From Schizophyllum amplum (lineage: Eukaryota; Basidiomycota; Agaricomycetes; Agaricales; Schizophyllaceae), in the NCBI GenBank assembly GCA_007026445.1, contig VDMD01000063.1, positions 1 through 64,000 of the forward strand: DNA of 64,000 bases, read 5' to 3'. The notes below the pieces were generated by a model. It did no database searches. It had not been told where the DNA came from and was given only the letters and a program-made list of their open reading frames with translations. Of the stretch, positions 1 through 10,398 are shown one piece after another (the stretch's first letter is position 1; the number at the start of each line of letters is the position of its first letter). A program made the position numbers and the translations under genes.

Positions 1-550
1 CGTTTTCCGACATAGAACACATCCGTGTGATACCACTTCCCATCTTCCTGCTTCCCCGTCGCCGCCTTCGCTCTCGCGAGAAACTCCGGGTCGCTTGGAC
101 GCTTCAGCTTCTTCCGTGTCGTGTTCTCGGAGAAGTAGAGTAATATTTCGTAGTGCTGATTCATGCGCTTGTGCGTGTAGTCCAGGTCACCGGGGCTGTG
201 CGTGCGCGGGTCAATCAACGTATCAGTAACTGCAGCCCAGTGTAGACCACTGACCTCCCTCCTAAAGCTTCCCAGCGGTCATAAACCGTGATCAACGCAT
301 TCTTGTGGCCATAGGGGTGGCCAAATGCGGCGATGGACATGGCCTCCAGTTCTTTGTCGTTGAAGAGCCAGCCGTAGCAGTATCTGGGATAGAGGTCTGC
401 AGACGTTCGACCAACCAGCTTTCGCAGTTTGGGGGTTTCGTCCAGGATGTAGGGAAATCCGCTTCGCGAGTGCGTATCGACGGGGACGATACTGAAGGAA
501 TATAAGTTGACATTCGCGAGCTGATCAAGAGCGACTCACACCGTGACCAT
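1..550 (-). CDS. Small-protein family copy A (3' end outside window)
   Basis: Unknown function. Three exons can be joined: 550-540, 491-255 and 195-1, with introns of 48 and 59 bp. The first exon codes only for M-V-T-V. The core reads THSRSGF, ETPKLRK, LYPRYCYGWLFNDKELEAMS, FGHPYGHKNAL, YDRWEALGG, DYTHKR, NTTRKKLKRPSDPEF and KQEDGKWYH. It is clearly paralogous to the genes at 17448-18016 and 21475-22129, with the same intron positions and phases. Unlike those copies, which stop right after DTF, this one reads on as DVFYVGK to the window edge with no stop, so its C-terminus is longer or unseen. There is no signal peptide or membrane segment. The aromatic and charged content suggests a soluble globular protein. 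The start was chosen because all copies have a tiny first exon followed by a GTGAGT-type donor. Confidence 0.7.
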
Positions 551-796
551 GATGATGGCTTTGAGCAAGCAGGGACGCCGCGCTAAATGGGATGGTGTAA
601 GAAGAGTAAAGTGTATGTACGCTCAAGTGGACTGCCATCCCGGGCCGGTCCTAGGACGTCGAAATACCGCATTTTGTCCTTCGACTATTCATGCGGAGCG
701 GCAGTGATTCCTGGTGCCGGATCCGCGATCAGACGCTCCGTCTCCTGCACTAGTATATATGTCAGCACCGTCTCGTTACCATCGTCCACCACCCCC

Positions 797-1464
797 TATG
801 ATTGTTGTTTCTGGACAAAATTGAGTGATCGAGGACCACTATTTTCCACTATGGGACCCCCAATCACGCACTCGAGTGAACCACTCTCTGCGTGAGATCA
901 CGCACCGACTGGTTCACTAGGCACTCGTTATCACGCGTTCGATCACTCTGAGTGCTTTCGCTGTCACTGATAGCCGGAGTTTCTCGGCTATTCCCGGCCG
1001 AACTTCGTCAAGGGAAGTTGGACTCCGGGGGCGCAATGTCCGTTTGTGTTGTTCCTTACGACGTTTTTGGGCCTAGTCTTCCACTGGTTACTTACCCTCT
1101 TCCTCAAAACAGCAGATCTTGGTGGTAACGAGAAGGGAAAGCAACGCGGCAATTCCCGATCGGATCAGTTGAGACGGCTGACGGGAGATGACGATCGTGA
1201 TCACTGCTCCTTTCACGCATCGAGTGAACCACGATAGTGACCTGATAGTGACCATTTCACGCGGCGAGTGAACCACTAATTCTGTGTGGACTTCACGATC
1301 TGGGGGTCCCGAAAGTCATCACGCAGCGAGTGAAGCAGTCGTGCGTGATTCCTGCCCGAAAACTCACTCAAAACCGCTATTTTTCACTCGAAACGAGTGC
1401 TTTCAAGAGTGAAAGCACTCAAAAGCTTTAGTGAATCACATTTTGTCCAGGATCTGCAACCATA
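797..1464 (+). mobile_element. Non-autonomous DNA transposon (MITE-like), copy 1
   Basis: A 668-bp element with imperfect terminal inverted repeats: TATGATTGTTGTTTCTGGAC at the left and the complement of TATGGTTGCAGATCCTGGAC at the right. A perfect 7-bp direct repeat CACCCCC flanks it (790-796 and 1465-1471). The interior is packed with short subterminal repeats of the type TTCACTCG / GCGTGATCACGC / GTGAACCACT on both strands. It has no credible transposase. A second copy lies inverted at 4903-5553 with its own, different 7-bp duplication, so both ends are well defined. Duplications of 7-8 bp point towards hAT- or P-like transposases, but the superfamily is inference. Confidence 0.85.
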
Positions 1465-1716
1465 CACCCCCCTCAAGGACCATCGCAGATCGGAGCGCTA
1501 GCATAGCATCCCTCCCAACCCCAAAGCGGGCCCCGCACGCGACTCTCAGCGCGCTCGCTGGGCGTCCAGAGCTCCGAACATCTCGAGGTCGAGGTGGTTG
1601 CAAACGACACATACACATTCAAAGCCAGTGCGACTACTATGCAATGTGCACAGCAGCTATCCGTACAGAATCGAACTAAGGTCATGCACGACGAGCATAC
1701 TAGAGAACTCGAAGAA

Positions 1717-3624
1717 CTATACAGGAGGATTCGTCGGTGCCGCAGTTGCCCTTATAGTCGTCGTCGCCGGCGTCGTCGCCGCCGGACTCGCAGGCAGCGA
1801 AGGCTGCGCCGCACACGCCGCCTTCAGCCCGCTCGAGAACCGATTCAGCCCATCCGGCCCCAGCCTGTCCACCGCCCCCGCGGGCACCGTACCCACATAC
1901 GCGTTGAAGTTATACAACCCGCACGGGCACGTATTCTGCACCGGCCTGAGGCTCGTCGCCGCCATCACCTGCTTCCCGCCGCGCGCGAGCGCGAAGGCTT
2001 GTGCGCCCACGCGGAAGGGCACGGCGAAGGCGGACGCGCCGGCGGGGGCGTCGAACACGTACGCGGTGCCGCCCGAGTTGACGGCCACGGTCCCGGGCGC
2101 GGTGAGGAGGGGGACGACGAAGAGGGAGTCGGAGAGGGTGTCGTAGCCGTTGGGGCGGCCCATGAAGTAGTTGCCGCTGGCGTTGTTGGCGGGGGTCATG
2201 GTGGTGTCCTGCGCGTCGCAGTTGAGGGATTTGGGCGTGGGGCGGTACCAGTAGATGAGCTGGTCGGCGGTGATGTGGGCGGTGGGGGAGGAGGCGCCGG
2301 CTTTGAAGGCGGCGATGAAGGGCTTGGCGAGGTCGAGCCAGCCGTTGTGCGGCCTGGTGGTGGCGTGAGCTCGCCGTACAAGAGAGGGGATATAGAGAGA
2401 ACGTACATGTCGTTGACCCACTTCGACGCGCCGTCGTCGGTGTGCTTGGAGGAGAGCGGGGCGAGGTAGTGCGACTCGCCGTAGTCGTTCCAGGTGACGA
2501 TCTCCACGAAGCGCGGCTTCAACTGCAGTATCTCGAGCCAGCGCCTGTAGAACAGCAGGTCGCCGGGGAACACCCAGTTCTTGCTGTACGACACTTCCGG
2601 CCCAAAGTGCGTCTGAAGCGCCGTCTTGTCAGTTCTGAGTGTCAACTGAGCAATACACGAAGAACACGCACGGAGAACCATCTGACATGACAACAGGCGA
2701 GAGAGCGAGAATGAGCACGTGCGCGAACATCAACTCGTGAGCGACCATCGACCCGTGAGCAGGCTGTTCAGACTTACGGAGACACCGCTACAACGGATGC
2801 TCAATTAGTCAGGAGGACTAAACGGGTATAGAATTCACTCACGCGCGATGTAGTCCTTGCCACCCAGTGCATTCACATACGCCTGATCACCCTGGGCGAC
2901 CGTTACCGTCCTGCCACCGCTGGGCGCCTTGTTGTTCCCGTTGTTCTGCCAGCCCATCCAGTTCAGCGCGCCGTCGATGGCCCCGAAGTCGCCCTGCCCG
3001 GGATGAAAGTTGGGTGCGAAGTAAACGTCCATGCCCGCCGCCGCGCGCAGGGCCCCTATGTTGAGGCCATCTCCGGCGAAGGAGGACGCGAACACCTGCA
3101 GGAGCGTCAGTGCTCCGAGAGAAGTAGTGCACGAGCCACGCGAATGCAACGAAGCGCACCTTGCCATCAACCTTGAGCTGCGCGGGTCGCGTCCCGTAGG
3201 CAGCGATCTTTTGGCCGACCGCGGTCGCCTGGCCGGTGTTATACCAGTTGAAGTCGAAGGAGATGAAGACCTTCATGCCGTTGTTGGCGGCGGACTGGTA
3301 CGCGAAGCCGAGCTGGGTGTCCGTGTAGGGGTCGACGCCGATGTTTAGAGCGAATGCGTCGATGCCGACCGCCTTCGCGCGCTGCATGTCCGCGTCGTAG
3401 TCGCCGGGACCCGTCCTGTCCGAGGTGATGCCGATCTGTGAGCAGTGAGATGAGGAGCTCGGTATGAAACAAGGACACGATGCGCTGACCATAAAGTGGG
3501 CAAAGACGAGCCGGTTCTTAGCGGCATCGTCCTCCAGACTGGTCTCGTTGAGCGGCGCAGCGTGCGCGGAGAGGAGACTGCGACCCAGCAGCGAGGCGAA
3601 GAGGGCAAAGGTGGGGAAGTGCAT
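1717..3624 (-). CDS. Glycoside hydrolase family 71 (alpha-1,3-glucanase, mutanase)
   Basis: Secreted endo-alpha-1,3-glucanase expected to cut the alpha-1,3-glucan of fungal cell walls. Seven exons: 3624-3490, 3435-3160, 3095-2843, 2787-2778, 2681-2672, 2612-2407 and 2353-1717, giving 508 residues. An N-terminal signal peptide (MHFPTFALFASLLGRSLLSA) is followed by the GH71 core: VFAHFM, DYDADMQRAKAVGIDAFALN, FISFDFNWY, APNFHPGQGDFG, DYIAPVSPWFSTHFGP, KNWVFPGDLL and EIVTWNDYGESHY. The junction DYIAPVSPWFSTHFGP, typical of the family, is only obtained by splicing two 10-nt microexons. The C-terminal 200 residues form a beta-rich region ending in an Ala/Pro/Thr tail. A TATA box lies 40-45 bp upstream. 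The gene lies between two inverted MITE copies. Confidence 0.93.
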
Positions 3625-3662
3625 CTTGAATGCTGCTGTAGTCCTCAAACCCCGGGGGAGTC

Positions 3663-3670
3663 TTTTATAC
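3663..3670 (-). promoter_or_regulatory. TATA box of the GH71 gene
   Basis: On the minus strand the sequence reads GTATAAAAG, a strong TATA box, about 40 bp upstream of the mutanase ATG at 3624. This implies a very short 5' leader. Confidence 0.6.
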
Positions 3671-4626
3671 TCGACGCTGGGCGCACGTAGATCCGCCAGA
3701 ACACGCACGAGGATGGCATGGGGACGACCTGCGTACGGTACTCTCCCAAAGCTCCCCTCGAAGGGCAAGTAGACTTTGACAGGGACGACGCTGGTCGAAG
3801 ACGCGGGCCGCTGTGTCGAATGCATTGTTTTGCCGGAAACAGACGGGTGTGTGTCCGGGGCGATTCAGGGCCGGTTGGGGCCTCCTGCGCCGCACAGACG
3901 CTCGTGTTGCAGGACCTTGCGAAGAGCAACGCCCGGACAGGTAGAGCGCAGGCGGTTTGGGTGTCGCATGACAGGAGAAGGCGACGCGCTGCCTCAGAAT
4001 TGAGCAGCAGGGTCCGTCCGGTTGTGTGGCTACCGGAAAGAGAAAAGAGGGTGAATCGATGAAGGACTAGGAGAGCGATGCGGCATACCAGGGTTTCCGG
4101 TGTATTGATGGTCGCGCTTCGTAGGTACTACCCGATGGTTCTTGCAACTGTCAGGTAAGCTTAACGCGCCCACATCTATTGATGGCCCGGCGGTCCCGAA
4201 GGGTGTTAGAGCGCACTCGGCGCCACCCAGTCGCACGCTCTATTGGAAGCCTTGCCTTTCCGAGGTGAAGGTCACAACGACGACTGTAGCGATAACCTAG
4301 GCTGAAGAGAACTGGTGAGCGTACTCAAGGTACTTTGCCTCAGATCTGGTGACTGCAGGAGTCAAGTTATACCACAGCGGATGTACCAGGCCAGCCTCGG
4401 GATGGTATACGCCGCGGTCTCACTTACAGCAGGTGAAGATCCCGGATGTCAGTAATGTGGGGCCTCGGACGACCCCATTCCTGTAACGTCCCTTGGGTCA
4501 TCGAATCACATGCCGTACGTACTCACCCAAAGAAGATGGATGTGACCAGGATCCTCGTCGAAGACAAGTCGAGGCGCCTTCCTCGAGTTGGCAACTTCTT
4601 GCCTGCGAAAAGGACACACGCATACG

Positions 4627-4649
4627 GTGCACCATTGGTATCAGGCAGG
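4627..4649 (+). repeat. Dispersed 23-mer repeat, copy 1
   Basis: Exact 23-mer starting GTGCACCATTGGTATCAGG and ending CAGG, also found at 4873-4895 (+) and 9573-9595 (-). The inner TTGGTATCAG resembles the primer-binding site of retroelements primed by initiator Met-tRNA. Alternatively, the TGGTATCAGG with GGTTCGAATCC about 40 bp downstream recalls A- and B-boxes of a tRNA-derived SINE. Which of these is right cannot be decided from the sequence. Confidence 0.55.
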
Positions 4650-4872
4650 TTTTGAAGTCGAGCCCGCGGTTCCCGGTTCGAATCCCAGTCCAACCTCCGA
4701 TGTAAGATTGACAAAAATGCCTTCTGTGACCTTTCTAATGATCCTGGGGGCTTGCACGTAGGTAGATATATGTGCAGGCATCTGGTTCTGCGCTGAGCAT
4801 GACGAAGAAAGTCTTGGAGAGGCTCGAAAGGCAGTTCGGCAAGTTCCGAGGCTGATACCTATGGTCGCAACC

Positions 4873-4895
4873 GTGCACCATTGGTATCAGGCAGG
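4873..4895 (+). repeat. Dispersed 23-mer repeat, copy 2
   Basis: Second exact copy of the 23-mer, ending directly before the CTTCTGG target duplication of the MITE at 4903-5553. The transposon therefore inserted at the edge of this repeat. Confidence 0.55.
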
Positions 4896-4902
4896 CTTCT
4901 GG

Positions 4903-5553
4903 TATGGTTGCGAATCCTGGACAAAATGCGATTCACTAATGCTTTTGAGAGCTTTCACTCGCGAAAGCACTCGTTTCGAGTGAAAAATAGTGGTTTTTAG
5001 TGAGTTTTCGGTCAGGAATCACGCACGACTGCTTCACTCGCTGCGTGATGACTTCCGGGACCCCCAAATCGTGAAGTCCGGGCAGAATGAGTGGTTCACT
5101 TGCCGCGTGAAATGGCCACTATCAGGTCACTATGGTGGTTCACTCGATGCGTGAAAGGAGCAGTGATCACGCCCGTCCGTCAGCCGGCTCAACTGATCCG
5201 ACCGGGAATTGCCGTGTTGTTCTCCCTTCTTGTTGTCACTAAGGTCTGCTGTTTTGAGGAAAGAAAAACGTAAATGAACAATGGAAGAATAGGCCAAGAA
5301 CGTCGTAACGCAACACTGGCGCTCATTGCGCCCCCGGAGGTCAACCTTTAACGAAGTTCGGCCGGGAATAGCCGAGGAGCTCCGCACTCAGAGTGATTGC
5401 TGAGTGATTGAATGCGTGACAACGAGTGCCTAGTGAACCAGTCGGTGCGTGATATCACGCACCGAGTGGTTCACTCGAGTGCGTGATTGGGGGTCCCACA
5501 GTGGAAAATAGTGGTCCTCGATCACTCAATTTTGTCCAGAAAGTACAATCATA
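4903..5553 (-). mobile_element. Non-autonomous DNA transposon (MITE-like), copy 2
   Basis: A 651-bp copy of the element at 797-1464, in opposite orientation and clearly homologous over its whole length, with small indels. The terminal repeats are TATGGTTGCGAATCCTGGAC and the complement of TATGATTGTACTTTCTGGAC. A perfect 7-bp target duplication CTTCTGG lies at 4896-4902 and 5554-5560. There is no transposase gene. Confidence 0.85.
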
Positions 5554-8425
5554 CTTCTGGTCCAATTCACGACTGCCGTCAGCCACACCGTTGACATTCG
5601 TGACAAAAAATTGGTCGGTTCAAGACACATAAGTCGCCTGATATTTTGACCCTCCAGGATCAATTTTGCACGCAACGGCGAGCAAGACCTTCATGAAAAT
5701 CAACCCTGTGTACATTTCAGTCCATAGCGTTGTCTCTCTTCGCGTGACGAGATGCGCCTGCTAATTTGGCGAGACACAGAGCGCCTGATTCAGCACTCTT
5801 CTCGACAAGACGCTCTGAGCGGCTCGCCACGAATCCCCGTGTTGGGGATGAAGATGAACGACAGTAAGCAGCATCGTGATCCTCTCCTCCGAGTCAACAC
5901 GCCCCCTCTCCCTCCTCTCGCCCTCATTCTAGACAAGACGAAGCGCTCTTGCCTCCCCTCCCGCCCCTCCCCTTCCTCACGCCGAGGTGTTCCTTCCTCT
6001 TGCCGAGGTATCTCTTCCTCTTGCCGAGGTATCCACACACTCGACCCGGCCACCCGGCGGCCGCTCCTAAGCTCGATGAAACACCCTTCTGAGCGCGCCC
6101 CTCTCCTGAGCTCAACGGACGAGGTGAATAAGGAGGTAATGCGCACGCGCTCCTCTGAGTGAGAGAGAACTGCAAGACAGAATCATAAAACACCACACAC
6201 ACACCCCAACCAAACCAACACAACTGCCGACAAGTTCTACCTCATAGAGGAGCTGCGAGTACGACTTGTATTGCTCGGGGGAATCAAGGTAGAACTGACA
6301 CGCTCTAGATACTGGACATGCTATCGAAGACACAACCCTCTTTCTCATTCATGCTCGGGAAACTCTCGCAAAAGCTAATCACGCCTTAATCACACAATTG
6401 CTTTGGGGGTTTTGCACTCGAAAGTGCAGTGGGCTTTACTTTTAGACTAGACAGAACAGGGACACAAGGTCCGGTGATTATTCTACCAAGTCTCGCTCCT
6501 CTCGTACGTCTTTTCACCCGAACAATGCCTTCCGGATGTGGAAGGACACCCGAGCCTCTTTGGTTCACACCGGAAAATCCGGGTGCTTCCCACAGGAGAT
6601 TGCCCTGGTCCCGGGGGCCAGAGGTCTCCCAGAACGAGGTATCCCTCCCTCCTTATATACTGCCTGCTCCTTGTATTTTAAATACCTCAACTCGAGTCAT
6701 TTTGAGAACAATGCCGCCTTCGAAGCCGCTTATCACTTTATGGCCAGCCCGCATCATCATCGGAGTGATGTCAAGCCAATCAGCCTCGTGCCGTGTCCCG
6801 AGAGCGATCTAGATCCCCCGCGCACGGCCGGGCGTGATGTCACTGATGTGCGCGCCACAGCACGCATCTGGCCATACTCTCGTCCTTTATGATTATTCTG
6901 CCTGCGCGCAGCGTTCTGGCTCGTTGATTTAAGCTGGTCTCACTGTTCAGACAAGTCTGCCAGCATCCGAAAGTATAACAATAAACGAGTAGTATCACTA
7001 ATCCTCGAAATGGCTCTTACACCAATCTCGGAGAAGCACTGACTTAAGCAGACTCGCACGATGTGTCCAGTGCTCGGTCGGAGTGGCTACCGCCTTGCAG
7101 AAGCCTCGATACTATCCCTTGTACTCGCTCACTGAGCTCCCGATCACTGTAGTACTCGCTTTCGAGGGCCTACTGATATTATTATATTTTATAGCCTTTT
7201 ACTAGTAGCTTAGCCAAATGCGTTAAAACGCTAAAATAATGGCTTAACGCGCAGCGGGCGTATTAGAGGGACGACGGTGGAGGAGTGCCCGGGGACGATA
7301 TCTGAAGGAGGAGGCGAGATCTGCGCTCGCTTCTGGGCCTTCTCGCCTTCCTCGACCCTCCACTGCTCTCTTCCACGCGAGCTCCCCGCTCGACCGCGAC
7401 TCGAAGCCGTTCTGGGCGGGCTCACGGCACAGCGCTCCTGGGCGCGCAGGGATGGTCATGCGCTCGCTTCCGCCTTACGACCTTTCTCCTCTCTCCGGTC
7501 TCGCCCTTGACTCCCTGACCCTTAACCACAGTCCCTCTCCTCCATGCCTCTCTCCCTCTTCCACAATCCCTCCACTCGACCATTCTTCTCCTTCTTCTCG
7601 TCTTGTTCTCCCCTCGCAGTCCCTCCTCGCAATTACACCCTCCACGCAGCGTGACTCGACGAAGCGCTCCTTGGCGCCGCCTTTGACAAAACGTCCCGTG
7701 TTGAGATGGGGCCTGCAGCGGTGGACATTGGGGGAAAGCTGAGGCGGCACAAACGTAGCATATCAAGGTATTAGACCATTCAATTTATTAAGGAAGCATT
7801 TGAGGCGCTGAGATACGCGCAGGGAGCTCGAACTGAGATGACGCGACGCGATGGAGATCTCGGATAGCGACTGCGATGTGCAGTGGCGGATGGCGGGGCG
7901 GTGCCGGAGGAGGTAAGGGATAACTTGAAGGGCCGGGGTAAAGCGCCTCGTTTTCCCGGCTCTCCTGGACCATGCATGGGCAGTTGTGGTCTCCGCGCGA
8001 AGACATTCCTGACTGCACCCGAGACTGGCGGCAGGGCGGCTCCCGTCCTTGAAGAACTCACGACGGTATCCGCAGCTGTTGGTCGTCAGCTTTGCCGAGC
8101 CCAAGATCGTCTCGCGCACCTTCAGCGTTAGCAGCTGTGACGCGGAGGCCCGCTGCCGCTAAAACTTTCAATGAGATCGGTCTCCAGGTGAAGCGCTCGA
8201 CAGCAAAAATATTCATACGGTGGATCCGTGGAGTCGTAGACGAAGCTCCCGCCACAGTCTCACAGACACAGATTTGAGGCCGGACTCGAAGTCCGCACGG
8301 TGCGAGCTTGAACGCACAGTGACCCAAAGTCACCAGTATCATGCGTACAAGCGCCGCGTTCTTCAACACTGTTGCTAACTCTCTCCTACTCTCTCGCACC
8401 TCTCAGTGACTCTTGCAGCTCATCA
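5554..8425. other. Intergenic, no gene seen
   Basis: This 2.9-kb stretch holds pyrimidine-rich low-complexity DNA (5830-6160 and 7270-7720) and an AT-rich patch around 7170-7240. No exon chain or recognisable protein motif was found on either strand. The longest reading frames are compositional products of the CT-rich tracts. A three-unit tandem repeat lies at 5973-6034. Confidence 0.45.
5973..6034. repeat. Three-unit 20-bp tandem repeat
   Basis: Three tandem units of the type TTCCTCTTGCCGAGGTATCT, the first with small changes. Confidence 0.6.
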
Positions 8426-9137
8426 CACAGGGGGCAAGCTCCACGGCAGTTGAAGTCAACTGCGTTACACTCACTTGAAAATTCACGTTTCAGAACGTCG
8501 AGGCAAACGCGTGGTTGCGATTGTTGCGCGAGATTGGGCGGAGGCTGGCCGGAAGCCGGGCAATCAGCCCGTTACCTCGATCAATACTGTTTGTTTGCTT
8601 GTATTTGGCTTTCTTGGCTGCACCGATGATCTTACACCTAGCAACATGTCTTGCAGTCCATTAATTTGTATGCTTGAGAGGACTGGACGGGTAACCATAT
8701 AGCCTAGCGTTCGGATAAGTTCGATGTTGCTCGCCGGATGTGGCCCTCATTGTGCGTCTTTCGGACCGACCACGGCGCGCCAAAGCTGTCACAGCCATCA
8801 CACTTAGACTTGAGGAAATATCGACTCCGAGATGGTCACGATGTGCCCTCGGCCTGTTGGCTATGTCCAACTCATACAGCTCTCATTATGTTATCACAAG
8901 AGGGCACCAGGGCAATGGTTTACAGACAATGATTGTACATGGTAAATTCTTACGACCTCAAAGACTATGAGAGCAGGAATTGTACTAGAAATCCGGCCCT
9001 TCGGTCGCCCCTCGGCCAGCCTCCGGCCAATCTTGCGCCATATTGCAACCACGTGTTTGCCTCGACGTCCTGATACGTGAGTTTTCAAGTGAGTGTAACG
9101 CAGTTGACTTCAACTGCCGTGGAGCTTGCCCCCTGTG
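8426..9137. mobile_element. Non-autonomous TIR element, CACTA-like ends
   Basis: A 712-bp element with long terminal inverted repeats of about 125 bp. Both ends begin CACAGGGGGCAAGCTCCACG; the first 57 bp of the repeats are identical and the inner part diverges. A 3-bp direct repeat TCA flanks it (8423-8425 and 9138-9140). Termini beginning CACAG with 3-bp target duplications fit the EnSpm/CACTA superfamily; that assignment is inference from the ends alone. The roughly 450 bp between the repeats has no transposase coding potential. Confidence 0.8.
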
Positions 9138-9884
9138 TCAATTCCACCCTTCCGCGTAGAACGCGAGCTGATAGTGCCAGGTGTGTCGGAGCGTGCCAAC
9201 CCGTTACCCGCCAGCCAAATTCTGTCCGGCAACGTGCTGCTGCGCCTTGAGACGCTCGCAGCGCGCATCAAGAGTTTGAATTTCGTCCGCGACGCGCGTC
9301 GAACATAAGTCACGTGAGTGCCGCCCAAGCTCACGTGGATGACCGCACCAATGTTTCCCGAATTTTTGGCTGTTCTCGCTGCTGCAGCTGCAGCCTCCGC
9401 ATACTCGTACTTGTCATCTATGGCATTGCTTTCTGCTATAGCTGCTCTGGACAAGATAACTATCACCACAGCGGCATTGACTAGGCCAGGCACCTGGGTA
9501 GCGTGCGGCGTGCCGGAAGCAGCCAAACAGCCGCGCCTTCTTTGGGCGGAAGCTCGACGTCCGAAGCGAAATCCTGCCTGATACCAATGGTGCACCGTAC
9601 ACGCATCTTGCACGCATCGGAACACGGCCCCGACACCCACTGTTGAACGGCCCCGGCACCCGCCGCATAGTCCGCATTACCTACGTGCTGGCCAGGCAAC
9701 AGAGAAGTAAGATTTACATGGTTTCCGTATACATACATGTCACATTGCTAGCAGAAGGACGTAAAGGCAACCAACTCATCACACCTAAGTATGCGAGTTA
9801 GTCAGAGCAACAAGAAACGACGATAGTAGATACACACCAGAAGTACCTCCTAGCCTGCCTCTGCTCCTCTGGCAACATCATTGC
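9138..9884. other. Intergenic, no gene seen
   Basis: No exon chain or conserved motif is visible. It contains the third copy of the dispersed 23-mer, on the minus strand at 9573-9595. Confidence 0.45.
9573..9595 (-). repeat. Dispersed 23-mer repeat, copy 3
   Basis: Exact reverse-complement copy of the repeat at 4627-4649 and 4873-4895. Homology with copy 1 may continue downstream through a sh GTCGAGC block, but upstream the copies differ. Confidence 0.55.
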
Positions 9885-10398
9885 TCAAGGTCGGGAGACA
9901 GCCACGATGTTGGGGCGCTGGGATCGGTACCGCAGATAATGGTCGCCGTTGCGCGGGGTGGAGAGGAAGTACGAGTCTCCACTCGCGTCATGGAACCAAA
10001 ACATCCACCCAGTCGTATTGGTAATGTCCAACTGGTAAACCCCGTTCGAGGCCCTCCGTAGCATGTAGCGCGAGATCCGCATTGAACCACTGTTGGAAGT
10101 CGGGCGCCAATAGTTGTCATTTTGCACCGTCCAGTTCACGTTGAACACGTCGCGTCGAGGTTCGGGATCTTTCGTGTGCGATGTATCAGCTCTGAGTCGA
10201 TGCAGTAAGAGGGAGTATGCACGTACCCTCTTCCTTGTTGATGGCGGCTCGCTCAGCGTCTCTGTTGTCTCCCTCGAGGTCAGACTTCCTGACGCCGTAT
10301 TCGTACACTACGCCATTCTTGCTCGTCGCTTTGGTCCACTCGATCTCGTCGTCGCTTAGAAGGTCGGGAGACACGGACTGCAGCGCGTCTTCCGCCAT
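9885..10398 (-). CDS. Uncharacterised small protein (beta-rich C-terminal domain)
   Basis: Function unknown. Two exons, 10398-10227 and 10168-9885, are joined through a 58-bp intron with a GCTGAT branch site, giving 151 residues. The N-terminal 60 residues are acidic (SPDLLSDDEIEW, YGVRKSDLEGDN). The rest is a compact aromatic-rich domain: FNVNWTVQNDNYWRPT, SRYMLRRASNGVYQLD, TGWMFWFHD and GDHYLRYRSQRP. The Trp/Tyr/Gly pattern suggests a small beta-fold such as a ligand- or glycan-binding domain, but this is inference. The start is MAEDALQ in an ATCATGG context. Upstream DNA between this ATG and a TATA box at 10666 can also be spliced in frame (VFKRDALAAQ...), but no upstream in-frame ATG was found, so the N-terminus is uncertain. 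Confidence 0.65.

Larger units (their letters stand above)
3625..4902. other. Intergenic, no gene seen; holds a repeated 23-mer
   Basis: No reading frame here has codon continuity, conserved motifs or splice structure. The only notable content is two copies of a repeated 23-mer (4627-4649 and 4873-4895) and a tRNA B-box-like GGTTCGAATCC at about 4675. That stretch does not fold into a tRNA. Confidence 0.5.

Noticed and set aside
1594..2469. 291-codon plus-strand frame rich in Arg and Gly
   Set aside because: It lies antisense to the mutanase C-terminus; its composition is the shadow of a GC-rich coding strand.
4620..4700. tRNA gene suggested by GGTTCGAATCC
   Set aside because: The acceptor and T-stem bases do not pair and no anticodon arm can be placed, so at most it is a tRNA-derived fragment.
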